NCBI RefSeq assembly: GCF_032405125.1
Contig: NC_091072.1
Location: 8,955,001-9,019,000 of the forward strand
DNA length: 64,000 nt
Source of the DNA: Capricornis sumatraensis
Lineage: Eukaryota; Chordata; Mammalia; Artiodactyla; Bovidae
Direction: 5' to 3'
Under the pieces are notes generated by a model. The model did not search any database, was not told where the DNA came from, and saw only the letters and a program-made list of their open reading frames with translations. Within the stretch, counting starts at the first letter, position 1, and every line of letters starts with the position of its first letter. A program made the translations under genes and the position numbers. Positions 42,746 through 53,348 of this stretch are shown one piece after another.

Positions 42746-42751
42746 AATAAA
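42746..42751 (+). terminator. Isolated AATAAA signal
   Basis: AATAAA lies in an AT-rich patch about 650 bp after the unrecognised open frame. It may be the 3' end of an undescribed transcript. Weak on its own. Confidence 0.25.
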
Positions 42752-42991
42752 GCAAGAAAATGCTTCTGTTAACCTTGCTGTTTGCGTACAGGCTGGCCCT
42801 GCCACAGAGCCTGTGGGGGACAAGGGGACAGAGGAACGAAGGGGAGCTGCCTGGGTTCGAATTTCCCAGGCTCCCTCTCTTTACTCCCCACTCTCTTCTG
42901 TCAGCTCTGGCCCCCAGATAATGGACCATCCTTAGTGACAGAAAGGAACTGGGTTAAACTGGATTAAACCTCCCATCCCGGGTGTTACGGT

Positions 42992-43306
42992 CTTCCCTCA
43001 TACCTCAGTTGGTAAAGAATCCACCTGCAATGCAGGACACCCTGGTTCAATTCCTGGGTTGGGAAGATCCGCTGGAGAAGGGATAGGCTACCCACTCCAG
43101 TATTCTTGGGGCTTCCCTCGTGGCTCAGCTAGTGAAGAATCTGCCTCCAATGAGGGAGACCTGGGTTCGATCCCTGGGTTGGGAAGATCCCCCGGAGAAG
43201 GGAAAGGCTACCCACTCCAGTATTCTGGCCTGGAGAATTCTATGGACTGTATAGTCCATGGGGTTGCAGAGTCAGACAGGACTGATCGACTTTCACTTTC
43301 ACTTTG
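42992..43306 (+). repeat. Two Bov-tA SINEs head to tail
   Basis: The first runs to about 43108 and the second begins ggcttccctcgtggctcag at 43110. Confidence 0.88.
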
Positions 43307-43626
43307 CCTTTCTCGGGTGTTTATTAGTTCCAAGCCACGGTCAATTCCTGATGAGAGCAGCTCCCAGTCCTCATTGTGGGGAGCGACATGGCTTCCTTGC
43401 GGGGCTCTGCCAACTCAGCCTGCCTTGGAGGAGATGGCCTGGTCTTTCTGTCACCCTCAAGGCTGAGGACATCGTCAGGGGACCCTGACAGTCCAGGATT
43501 TGGAGTAGCAACCTCCTCCATTTCCTTCCCCGACCCCCCAGCCTCCTCTATCTGTCTTGAGCTGTTTGGCTGCAAAGAGTGGAGCTGTGGGCCGCTTCTT
43601 GCTGTCTTTGAGCTGTACTGAACCTA

Positions 43627-43836
43627 CTGTTTTTGTTCAGTCACTAAGTTGTGTCTGACTTTCTGCAACCCTATGGATTGTAGCCCACCAGGCTCCTCTG
43701 TTCATGGGATTCCCCAGGCCAGAATACTGGAGTGGATTGCCGTTTCCTTCTCCAGGGGATCTTCCTGACCCAGGGATGGAACCCATATCTCTTGCTTGAC
43801 AGACAGATGCTTTACCACTGCGCTATCAGGGAAGCT
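43627..43836 (-). repeat. Bov-tA SINE
   Basis: ttttgttcagtcactaagtt to cgctatcagggaagct. Confidence 0.87.
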
Positions 43837-44885
43837 TTGTACTGAACCTGCAAAGTAACAAAACAGAAGCTGCCAGGGTCCAAACTTGTTCCCATGGTGG
43901 TCCTGATGCTTCTCTACCAGAAGCCCCACTTCAGATGGCCTGGCCTGTCCACTCTAATTCTCTGTCACTCTTCAGAGCAATGCACCAGAAACAGACCCGA
44001 CCTTTGACAACAGCCTCAGGTGCGAGTGGAGGTGATGACCCCAGCTTGCACAGGTGGGAAGAGAGCTTCAGGAGACAGCCAAGGGGGTGGGTGGGGAGCT
44101 GACCTCCAGACCTTACGGTGCAGGTGTGGGGAGAAGGCCTCCCCCTCAGTCAGAGTCCCCCCCGGGGCGGGACACATTCTTTAACCAACAATTCCTCCTG
44201 CTCCTTCCAGGGGGAGGGATGATGCTGGAAGTGGCGGAGGGGCTGGTCCTTCCCACTTGGAGCAGCTTGCCAGCCTCTTCTGCAGAGTCCCCCAGAAGGC
44301 TCGTGTTCAGAACCCCCCATTAGGCCTCTCTTAGTGGGGCAAACACACATCATTAATCTTGGTAAAGTGAGTGAAGCACATTCACCTGTCTGAGCAGGAG
44401 AATTAATGTTGTGTCAATAGGAAATTCCTGTTTACCTCTGGCCTCTACGCCTTCCCTTTGCGACCAAAACCCCAGAGCGGACCAGCCCAGAGGCAGGACG
44501 GTAATCAGAGGAGAAAATCAAAACCCCCAGAGGCCGGTGGGGCTCAGACATGGGGGCAGAGACAGAAGTGCCTCAGGGCACAGACGCTGTCCCTGGGGTT
44601 GGGGACATGTGCTCCCCACCCCACGGGACGTGGTGGCAGGCCAGGGGTATCTTTTTCCTTTTCTCCCCAGCACACAAGGCTGTGATCTCTCACGCCAGTG
44701 GGGGCTGACTGCGGCCACTGTTTACTGAGCACCTGCTAAGTGCCTGGCACTGTGCATGGTGCCTGAGACTCGTTTCCTAAGAGTCCTACAAAGCAGGTAT
44801 GCTGTCTTCTTCTCAGATAAAGAAGATACTGCAGGCTGTACAGCAGACATTAACACAGCATTGTGAATCAACTATACTTCTAAGA
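43837..44885. other. Intergenic unique DNA with an AT-rich patch
   Basis: The stretch 44330-44450 (attaatcttggtaaagtgag ... agaattaatgttgtgtcaat) is AT-rich, non-repetitive and carries ATTAA and CAATAG sites. It looks like possible regulatory DNA. An L1 3'-end fragment lies at about 44830-44880. Confidence 0.3.
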
Positions 44886-45190
44886 TTAGGATTTCCCTAA
44901 TGGTCCAGTGGTTGGGACTCTGCCGGCCTGTGCAGGGGCCACAGGTTCGATCCCTGGTCTGGGAAGATCCCACATGCCTTGGGGCAACTTAAGCCCATGT
45001 ACCACAGCTACTGAGCCCGAGCGCTCTAGAGCTTGTGCTCTGCAACGAGAGAAGCCACCGCGGTGAGAAGCCCGTGCACCACAACTCGAGAGTGCACACC
45101 CCCACTCGCTGCAACCAGAGAAAAGCCTGCACACAGAAACGAAGACCCAGAGCACCCCAAAATAAATACCTTAAAAATATAAGATTCATT
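44886..45190 (+). repeat. CHR-type SINE, full length
   Basis: Head aggatttccctaatggtcc, B-box ggttcgatccctggtc, tail gaaacgaagacccagagc followed by an A-rich end. Confidence 0.88.
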
Positions 45191-47908
45191 CATTCATTAA
45201 AAAAGATACTGCGGTGCAGAACAACGCCAACGTCAAGGGCATCTGCAGAGAGTAAGTGGGCTTGAACCCAGGTCTGATCCCCAAAGCCAAAGGCACTTTC
45301 GCAGCAGGCAGGGTCAGACTCAGCGCGTGAGGTCAAGTGCAAAGACAGGAAGTCTCGGAGAAGGACTTTCCGGGTCACTGTCCCCCGCCCCTCCTCCCCA
45401 GGAATGCCTCGCCAAGGGAGGGTCAGGGAGAGGCCAGGCTGGGCCACCGACGAGCATGAGGGTGTGTGCGTGCCTGTGTGCCCCAGGAAAAGAAACCAAG
45501 CTGCCCGATAAGGTCTCTCGTTTCCAGAGCAAGCGCCTGTTAAACACGAGGCAGATGTGAGCAAATAAAGCTGTGGCGTCCAGAGAGAAAATCAATACGA
45601 GATTATATGCCTGAGCCACATTGTATACCAATTAATAAGGGCGGGTGGCGCTGGGTGCAGGGGGGAGATAAACCCGCTGGCCACAGGCAGGGGCCACAGG
45701 CGGCTCAGATGGGGGCTGCCAGCCCTGGTTCCAGAGTTGGGGGCCCGGAGTGAACTGTGTAGCCTGGGAGGGAAGATGCACAGAGCTTCCCCCAGCCAGG
45801 GGTGAGCCAAGGGAGAGAGCCTGATGGATGAGAGAGCGAGGGGGCACGGAGCCCTCCGGAATGAAGCAGACAGCTCAGACCATGCAGGTAGGTTGCTTGG
45901 GACTTCACTTGCCGCACACACACAGAAATAAAATACAAAAGGGGCTTTCTTTGGAAAGTGATCGGAAAAAAAATGGAAAACAATGGCAATAATGGGAAAA
46001 CCAGAAAACAAATTTCTACCCCCAAGAAATGATGTTGAAGCCCCTGGTTATGCTGCCCATGTTTTACTTAATTCAGAAAGTACAAAAGAATCTAAAAAAG
46101 AACGAATATATATGTGTGTGTGTGTGTGTGCGCGTGTGCGTGGATTTGTATAACTGAATCACTCTGCTGTATACCTGGAGCTAACACAACCTTGTAAATC
46201 AACTACACTTCAATAAAATCAAAACTTAAATTAAAAAAGAAAGTACAGCCAAGCCGTTAATCATTTTCAAGAGGGGTGATAAAAGGCAAGTGGCAAGGGT
46301 TTGCCACACAGGACAGCGTGACTGTGTGGGTGGGGCTTCCAGAACATTCCATGGACAGACTTCAGGCGCATCGCCGGGTGCCAGGGACAGGGCAGTGTGA
46401 TACGCAGCCACCTGCCAACAGACAGAGTTTACCAAGTTTAGCAGTGACCGTGCCCCAGAGAGCTGGCCTTGGCACCATCAGGACAAGTTAAAAGTGCCGA
46501 CATCCCAGGGACAGGAGACCTGACTGTGGGCCTAGTGCCCGGTCGGCCCCAAGTGCAGTTGCAGATGGGGAGGTCCTGTCCACATGGCGGTCAGAAGGGA
46601 GGTTCTGAGCAAGAGCCCCTTCCCTGGAAATTCCCAATGCTCTTGGGGAAAGGAGACCCACGCTGCGTGGGATGCTGGGAACAAAAGTGGAAGGAAAGAT
46701 GCATATCAGGGATGAAAAGGTCACCTCCTTCCGGAAGCCTCCCTGTACGCTGAATACTCCGGACGCGAGCCTCAGAGGCAGAGGCCCCTCATAAGTGGGA
46801 GTTCTGCCGCCTGACTGTTGCGTGCCAAAGAAAAACGAAATTTGCCAGCTGAATATTTTTTAGACATTTTGCAAGATGCACGGCCTCCCTGACAATTTTT
46901 AATGTACTAACTGCCTGGTCCAGTGAGCTGATTAATTGGTGCTGGAGAGATCAATAAAAAACAGAAAATTAAAACAATTTTAAAGTGATTAAGTAGTTTA
47001 ACACCTGTCTCCCGTCACGTCAGCGCAGGAAGAAAAATAAAGCAGGTGTCGAAGGGGCTCCTGAAGCAAGAGAAAACAGCGCCTGCCTCGCAGAAATGAC
47101 AGATCACGGCTGGGGGATCAATCTGAGTGCTCACAGCCCTTCCTAAGCCCAGGCTGCAGCCGCCCAACCCAGCGCCCCAGTAGCTGGGCCTCCCTGCCAG
47201 GGCCCTCCTGCAAAGAAGCTCCTCAGCTCTGGAGGGGCAGTGTCTGCCCAGACCCCCCGAAAGGGGGCAGGAGGGGTCAGGGGGAACAGAACATCTAGGC
47301 TCAGGGCTCTGGATGGCATCAGATGCAAAGGGGCCAGCTTGCCTCTCAACCCCAGTTCCCACCCGCCTCTCCTCACTGAGTCTGCAGCCCACAGAGGGTC
47401 ACATGCAGTGAAGAGCAGCTTGAGAACTCTGGACTCTGGGATCACCAGGTCCTCCATTCTAGAAGGTTCAGGCCTTCACCCTTATTCTCAAGAGACAGAG
47501 CCTGTTCACTGTCCACTCTGTCCACTGTCCTGCCTGGCTCTGCCTACAGGCGGTGCAAGCACCTGCCTGGCACTGCCCAGATGCCCCTGTAACTCCGCGT
47601 GCCAACCTCACTCACTCCCCCTGCCCCCACCACCAGCAGCAGTTAACAGAAGCCACACGGCAGGGCTCACCTTCTCCCAAGGTAATGAATGTACTTGACT
47701 CAGACTCCCCTGCAGGTAGATTCACGGAGAAACCCTGAGATGGATCTTCTCCGGTGTCCCCAACGCAGAGTGGAATGAACAAGGATGGGGGAAGGGAAGA
47801 GGGGGAGAATGAACAAAGGCCAGAGGCGAACCCCGGGTGAAGCAAGGCCCAGGTCTCCTGTTTCACCTCCGAAGTGGACTTGAGTTGTGCGTGTGTAAAG
47901 TGCAGAAT
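45191..47908. other. Intergenic DNA with candidate conserved elements
   Basis: Unique stretches near 45540-45660 (caattaataaggg) and 46830-47030, plus an L1 3' tail at about 46095-46245 with a (GT)n run. No gene supported. Confidence 0.4.
46830..47030. promoter_or_regulatory. Candidate conserved regulatory element
   Basis: AT-rich and non-repetitive amid GC-rich DNA. It has the palindromic homeodomain site TTAATT at 46932-46937, CAATAAA at about 46952, GTGATTAAG at 46985-46993 and an E-box CACCTG at about 47002. It may serve NKX6-3; inference only. Confidence 0.3.
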
Positions 47909-48112
47909 GGGCTTCCCTGGTGGCTCAGATGGTAAAGAATCTGCCTGCAATGCGGGAGACCCGGGTTCGATCCCAGAGTCGGGAAGATGCCCTGGAGGAG
48001 GGCATGTCAACCCACTCCATGTTCTTGCCTGGAGAATCCCATGGACAGAGGAGCCTGGTGGGCTACCTCCATGGGGGTTGCAAAGAGTCGGACAAACACT
48101 TCAACACTGAAG
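47909..48112 (+). repeat. Bov-tA SINE
   Basis: gggcttccctggtggctcag to gcaaagagtcggacaaacac; close to the family consensus. Confidence 0.9.
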
Positions 48113-51100
48113 TGCAGAATATACTTACTGTGACCATGTCCGAGAAGGCTGTCCTGTGGCTCCCCTGCCTGGGGTCACCTCTACGTCCCCCTTGAGGGGA
48201 GGGGACCCGAGCGTTAGGAATGGGCCAGAGCTCCTTGGGCACCCCCTGCACAGGGGGCAGGACGGGCCGTGCTCCAGGAAAGCCGTGTCACCACTGCCTC
48301 ACCCAGCAGGACGGCGGCACACTTGTCCCCTGAATGCCCTCGTCCCGCCCACCTTCACTGCCCCCGAGGCCACAGGCTGTCGCCCCCAAGACCAGGACAG
48401 AAGAGGAACTCAAGCAACAAGAGAAATCTCAGAGCAGGTTTAAAACATTCAATTTTTAGGACATCTTAACACGTGATTTAAAGATTTGCTAACATGTTTT
48501 AAAAACATTAAAGCCCTCAGCAGAACTTACTAGCCATCCTGGCTTCAGAACCCCTTCCTGCTGACACAGGTCGCGCTGGATGCAAATGGAGGAGGTGGGT
48601 CAGGGCGGGGGCGGGGCGGGGAGCTCCCAGCTTCATGCTTCCCTCTGGGCTGGGAGTTATGGTTCTGTACCCCGTGGTCGGGCCTCTCTGGACCCAAGTC
48701 TGTTTGGGGCCATACTAGTCTCAGTGAAAACTTGCCAAACCCTCTACTGCAAATTAAACCCCCTCCAGCGAACTGTATGCTGATGACAAAAAGCATACAG
48801 TCTCAGACAAAAAAAGATTCCAATCTTCAGCAGTTTGGCCCACTTTCTAAGACACTCTGTACAGACAGATCTCCATGTGAAATACAAACCATCTCTTGGC
48901 AGTCTCTGCCACAAGCTGTGACTTCTGTGATCTGGCCAGGTAGGAAACTAAGACGCCATGCAACTTTTTCATGGATCCCAAGACTGCGATCTCGTGGATC
49001 TCAGTCTGTCTGCTGAGAGCGCCTACTCCAGGGCACACACAGGCCGTCTACGGCACAAGGTCTGTGCTATCCAGACAGTAATCTCAGGGGAGGCCCAGCC
49101 CCGGCACCTCAGCCCTCCTGGAAGCAAACACAAACTTCTGGACTCAGAAGCCCCCCGGTGCTGGCAGCTTCTCCCTGCAGAGTGAGCCTCAGGCTGACGG
49201 AGATAAAGTTTCCCCGAGCCCAAGTTCCAAACTCGGCTGTTTTGTTTCTGTTAAAATGCAATTGTTTTTCTCTGGAGGGTGGCCGTGACTGCTCACCCGT
49301 CAGGAAGATGTATGAAAACCTCCACTTCAATTCAGCATCCCTTTTCTCCCAGACAAACACGGTCGGATTTTAATAAATCAGAGAGCCACACTGTTTAATA
49401 AAAATTTATTGACTTACAAGTGATTATTTATCAAAAGACCATTAATAGCAGGTACTGGAATGATGTGGTACTGGGTGGTGCTGGGAGACTAATAGGAAAT
49501 CGATGCGCCGGCCGGCCGGGATGCATACAAGGAGCCCTCCCCCAGGCCGGCCGGCGCAATTCCACTCGCAACACACACCAGACGCTACCCCTGGTGCAAT
49601 GAAAAGTTCCCCCTTTTTATTTATCGTTTACAAATGAAATGATCAATACTTTTAATCTAGAGCAAAATTTATTAACTTTCCCATCGGAGAGAGACGTATT
49701 GACTCAGGGGGAGAGGGGGTGAGCGCGGGGCAAGATGGATGGCAGGATGGTCGTCTCTGAGCCCGTCCACAGTTGGTGTGCGGGCAGCTGCCCTCCCAGC
49801 CCAGGCGTCCAGCCACTCCGGGTGAGGGCAACCCAAGAACTCAGGTCTGGCTGCCTGCGACGCACCCCAGGTGGATCTGGTCATCAAGGACTTGTGGGGA
49901 GGCACCGTCTCACAGGTCCTGAGGTTTTGGTCAACTCGGGAAGGAAACAGGCTGTATGGACCCAGAAGACTTTCGCAGGACAGCAGGATTAGTGCCCTGG
50001 GGAGATGCTGCTGAGAAGAGCTGAGCCAGGCTGATGCCCATGGCCTTGTCGCTGCCTGGTCTGGGCACTCAGGGTTCTGCGGAGCAGTTCCCCGCCCCAC
50101 CCCTTCACATCAGGCTGCAGGGCAGCAACCTGGAGCGGGGTCCGACCCAGTAAAGAATCAGGTCCCCAAGTTGGACCTCATCCCAAACTGCTCGCTGAGC
50201 CCTGGCCTGGAAACAGACTTCTATATGGGGCTTCCCCTCAAGCGGATTTTGCCTGCCTTTTCACAAAGTTCCTTCTCCAAGCAGCTGAGGAAGGAGTCTC
50301 TCACATTTTGGTGAAAAAAATCTAAGATCCACCATCAAATCCACCCAGCCCCACGACCACCAGAAACCCTGGGACCCTCCTTGACACGTATGACACTCTC
50401 CAAAGGGGTTGAGTTTCACTAGCCTGATGTTCTGCACGAACCAAAGGGATCCAAGCTCACCGAGGACTAAACCTAGACCACTTCAGAGCTCAGAGCTCAA
50501 ATCTGAACAACGGATTTAAAAGTTGCATTTCAGACATGGGAAGGGCCTTAGAGGTCATCCAGCCCAAGTCCCTAGTTCTGGGTCAGAACAGACACAGAGA
50601 AGTAAGGCCCGAACGGCAAACCGACAGCAGGCCCACAGGTGGGATTAGGAGCTAGGCAGTGCTCATCCCACTAAGACCACGTGGTTTCACTCCAAGACAG
50701 GCCTCATGGCTGCCCGGGTCCCAGAAGAGGGTGCGTTTTGTACATCACTTTGCTCTGTTTCTTTTGTCATTCCCAAGTGTTGAGAGGTTTTGTCTGACTT
50801 CCCACATGACTGACTGTTACCCCAAACCAATCATGACTAACTGATGACTACCTGGGGGGCAGCAGGGTCCCCCGTTTCAAAGGATGGAGCAGTCTGATGA
50901 GTCTGTACGCTTATAACAAGCACTATGTAGAAGTTTCAGAGATTTCTTTTCATAGGAATGTTAATTCCCATCCTTTCTCAGTTGGTGAAAGTAAAAATAA
51001 TCATTAGTCTCAAGTATTTCTTTACATAACAGCTATTCTAGATCAGGTTCTTATAATACTCTGCTGTGTGATCAGCAACAAACTAATGTGCTGAAAAAAA

Positions 51101-52164
51101 ACACGAGAAAACGAAGACTAGCATGTTTCAAAATACCTATAACAATCATGAAGCAAACGTACCAAATGGCAGAAAGCTTTTCCAAAAGGGAACTTGATTT
51201 TTGCGAAGATCATTCCAGAGAGCTTTTAAACCACCAAACAGTACTGCCTATAAAAGTCTAAAAAATCACTATTTATTCTTGCACGTTTTGTAAAACAGTT
51301 CATAAGAGGATGTTCTTACTGTTAAAGCAGTGTTTTGGTTTGAGAATAGAGCAGAAAGAGAATTCCTCGCTGGTTGGCGGTGGATGTGTGGGAGGAGACG
51401 GGAGATTGTTCAGGGAGGAAGGGGGCAGCTAGGCTGAGAGTCAGACTGAGGTCACAGGAGATGCCGCTGCTAGTCTGGGGTCCCCTAAGCCAGGCTCCTC
51501 CTGGAGCCACCACCTCCGCACGTTGAGTCCAGAGGATGGCTCGGCCAGGTGACACTTCCCACAGCTGCTGCAAGACCTCCAAAGGTGCGGGAGCTGCTGT
51601 GCCAGTGTGGGGGTGGGGTGGGGCAGGGTGGGGACGGATGCATGGATAGGTGGACGAGTCGGGGGGAGAGGCAGCTCTGTCCTGAGCGCACTGAACCCAG
51701 TCAGGCCTGGACGTGGACACTGGGAAGGGGCCTGGCTTTGGACCTGCCTTCCAGTGACGACAGGCGGGCAAGGGAGACCAACAGCTTCTTTCTGGCTGCA
51801 CGAAGCCCGCAGGGCACCACATGCCTGCCCACCCTGGCTCCCGCCTGGCCCCCAGATCTCTGCCTGGATCTCCCTACCCGTACTTCCAGATCGTCTCCTA
51901 CCCCCCAACGTCACATACTTTCAACCCTGCGGCACCCATGTGGGGGGAAACGCCATCTGAACAGTGCTGGGGATTCCAAGTCACCCAGAGATGCGCAGAC
52001 ATCTGACAGGGGGGCATCACCTTCTTCCCAACACCACAAACCCCCATTCTGGAAGCCAAGCCCCCATGCCGGTTAACTCAGAGAATCGCAACGCTGGTGA
52101 GAAACCCACTGCTCAGGGTCACAGCCGGGGGAGAGAGGGTGAAGGGAGAAACCCCTCGATTCAG
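48113..52164. other. Intergenic DNA between NKX6-3 and GPAT4
   Basis: No gene supported. It holds AT-rich segments (48435-48530, 49380-49690, 50930-51320), the inverted repeat at 49505-49557, and an old-repeat-like patch near 50530-50640. GPAT4 3' ends may reach into it. Confidence 0.4.
49505..49557. repeat. 13-bp perfect inverted repeat with 27-bp loop
   Basis: The arm GCGCCGGCCGGCC is at 49505-49517 and its exact reverse complement at 49545-49557, an all-GC stem in an otherwise AT-rich setting. Confidence 0.9.
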
Positions 52165-52712
52165 TCACCATCAAAGACAACTTTATTGACTCACAGGAAC
52201 GAACCCCAAACCCTGCGTGGCTCTGGCTCTCCCTTGCCCACCCCCCTCCCAGCCCTGGACCACCACACTGGGCTGGCCGCCCTTCCCTCACAACAACCCA
52301 GGGAGGCAGGTGTCCCCACCCCATGGTCTGGGGGCAGACGAGTGTGGCAGCTGCCGAGCGGGGGGACCAGCCTCTGCCGCGCCGGCCCCTCGGGGGGAGA
52401 ACAGCACTCCCCCAGCCCTGCAGACACAGTCTCTCCCATGAGTCTGGCCCTGAGGCCGGGCGCTCCTGGGGCAGCGCTGCCCGGAGAGGTCCCCTGCACA
52501 CACGGGCCTCAGACAGACGGTGCCCCAGGCCCCTGCGGGGACGCGGGCTCGAGCCCAGCACTCAGGCCGCTCAGGCTCGGTGGGGAGGGACTTTTAATGG
52601 CATTCCTCCAATGGACTTGGCGGAAAGGGACACAAGGCAGCTTGTCCCAGGGCGGCTGGGCGGCTCGGGCGCTGGAGTCCTTGCGTGGAGCCGGTCCAGG
52701 CGGCGGCGGGGC
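52165..52712 (-). other. GPAT4: GPAT4 3'UTR (proximal end)
   Basis: This GC-rich sequence lies between the stop codon and an AATAAA signal (TTTATT on + at 52182-52187). Long plus-strand open frames here are GC artefacts. Longer UTR forms reaching other TTTATT sites near 49.4-49.7 kb cannot be excluded. Confidence 0.6.
52182..52187 (-). terminator. GPAT4: GPAT4 poly(A) signal
   Basis: AATAAA on the minus strand, about 530 nt after the stop. It is the first such signal downstream. Confidence 0.6.
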
Positions 52713-52821
52713 TCAGGACCGGCTCCGGTCCTCGTGGTTGCCGACGATCATCTTGCTGTACAGCTTCTGCTGCTCCTCCTTGAATGTGTCCTTCACCTTC
52801 TCCCGCTTCAGGCCACCGTCC
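52713..52821 (-). CDS. GPAT4: GPAT4 last coding exon with stop
   Basis: It encodes DGGLKREKVKDTFKEEQQKL then YSKMIVGNHEDRSRS and a TGA stop at 52713-52715. The acceptor is ctcgtcag. The 3'UTR continues toward lower coordinates. Confidence 0.97.
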
Positions 52822-53310
52822 CTGACGAGAGCACAGCAGGGCTGGGCATCCGAGCAGCAGCCCAAGCCCACCCCGCTCCCGGCCAGCTGTGCACCCCCCA
52901 CACCCGGGGAGGGGGTGTCTGAGTGGACGGAGTAAGCCGGCAGCACCCGCCTCAGAAATCCCATCCCCAGATTCGGCGGGCAGAGCCTGGCCCGACTCAC
53001 CACAGCAGGTCCACCAGGCCGCCCTGCCTGGCGATGGCGGACTTCACCCTGTTGGCAAACTGGACCGCGTCCTCCTCCGCCTGCAAGAGAGGACGTGTGC
53101 CAGCCCTTGAGCCAGGTGTGGGGCACAGAGCACGGGGGCCCCGGGCATGGGCTGGGCACCCACCTGTCTGGTCATTGGGGGCAGGTACCACACGCTGCAG
53201 ACGATGGCCCAGCTGGTCATCATCCTGAGTAGGTAGGTCATCATCCCGTACTTGCTGCTGTTATAGAAGGCGTCCCCGAACTGCGGGTCATACTGCGGGG
53301 TGACAGGGCG

Positions 53311-53348
<38 letters not shown>

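Noticed and set aside
45592..46011. 139-codon minus-strand open frame
   Set aside because: No similarity recognised; it covers an A-rich stretch giving Phe-rich sequence, and no splice or promoter support.
51964..52935. 323-codon plus-strand open frame over the GPAT4 3' end
   Set aside because: It is antisense to a confirmed GPAT4 exon and its GC-rich UTR; composition explains it.
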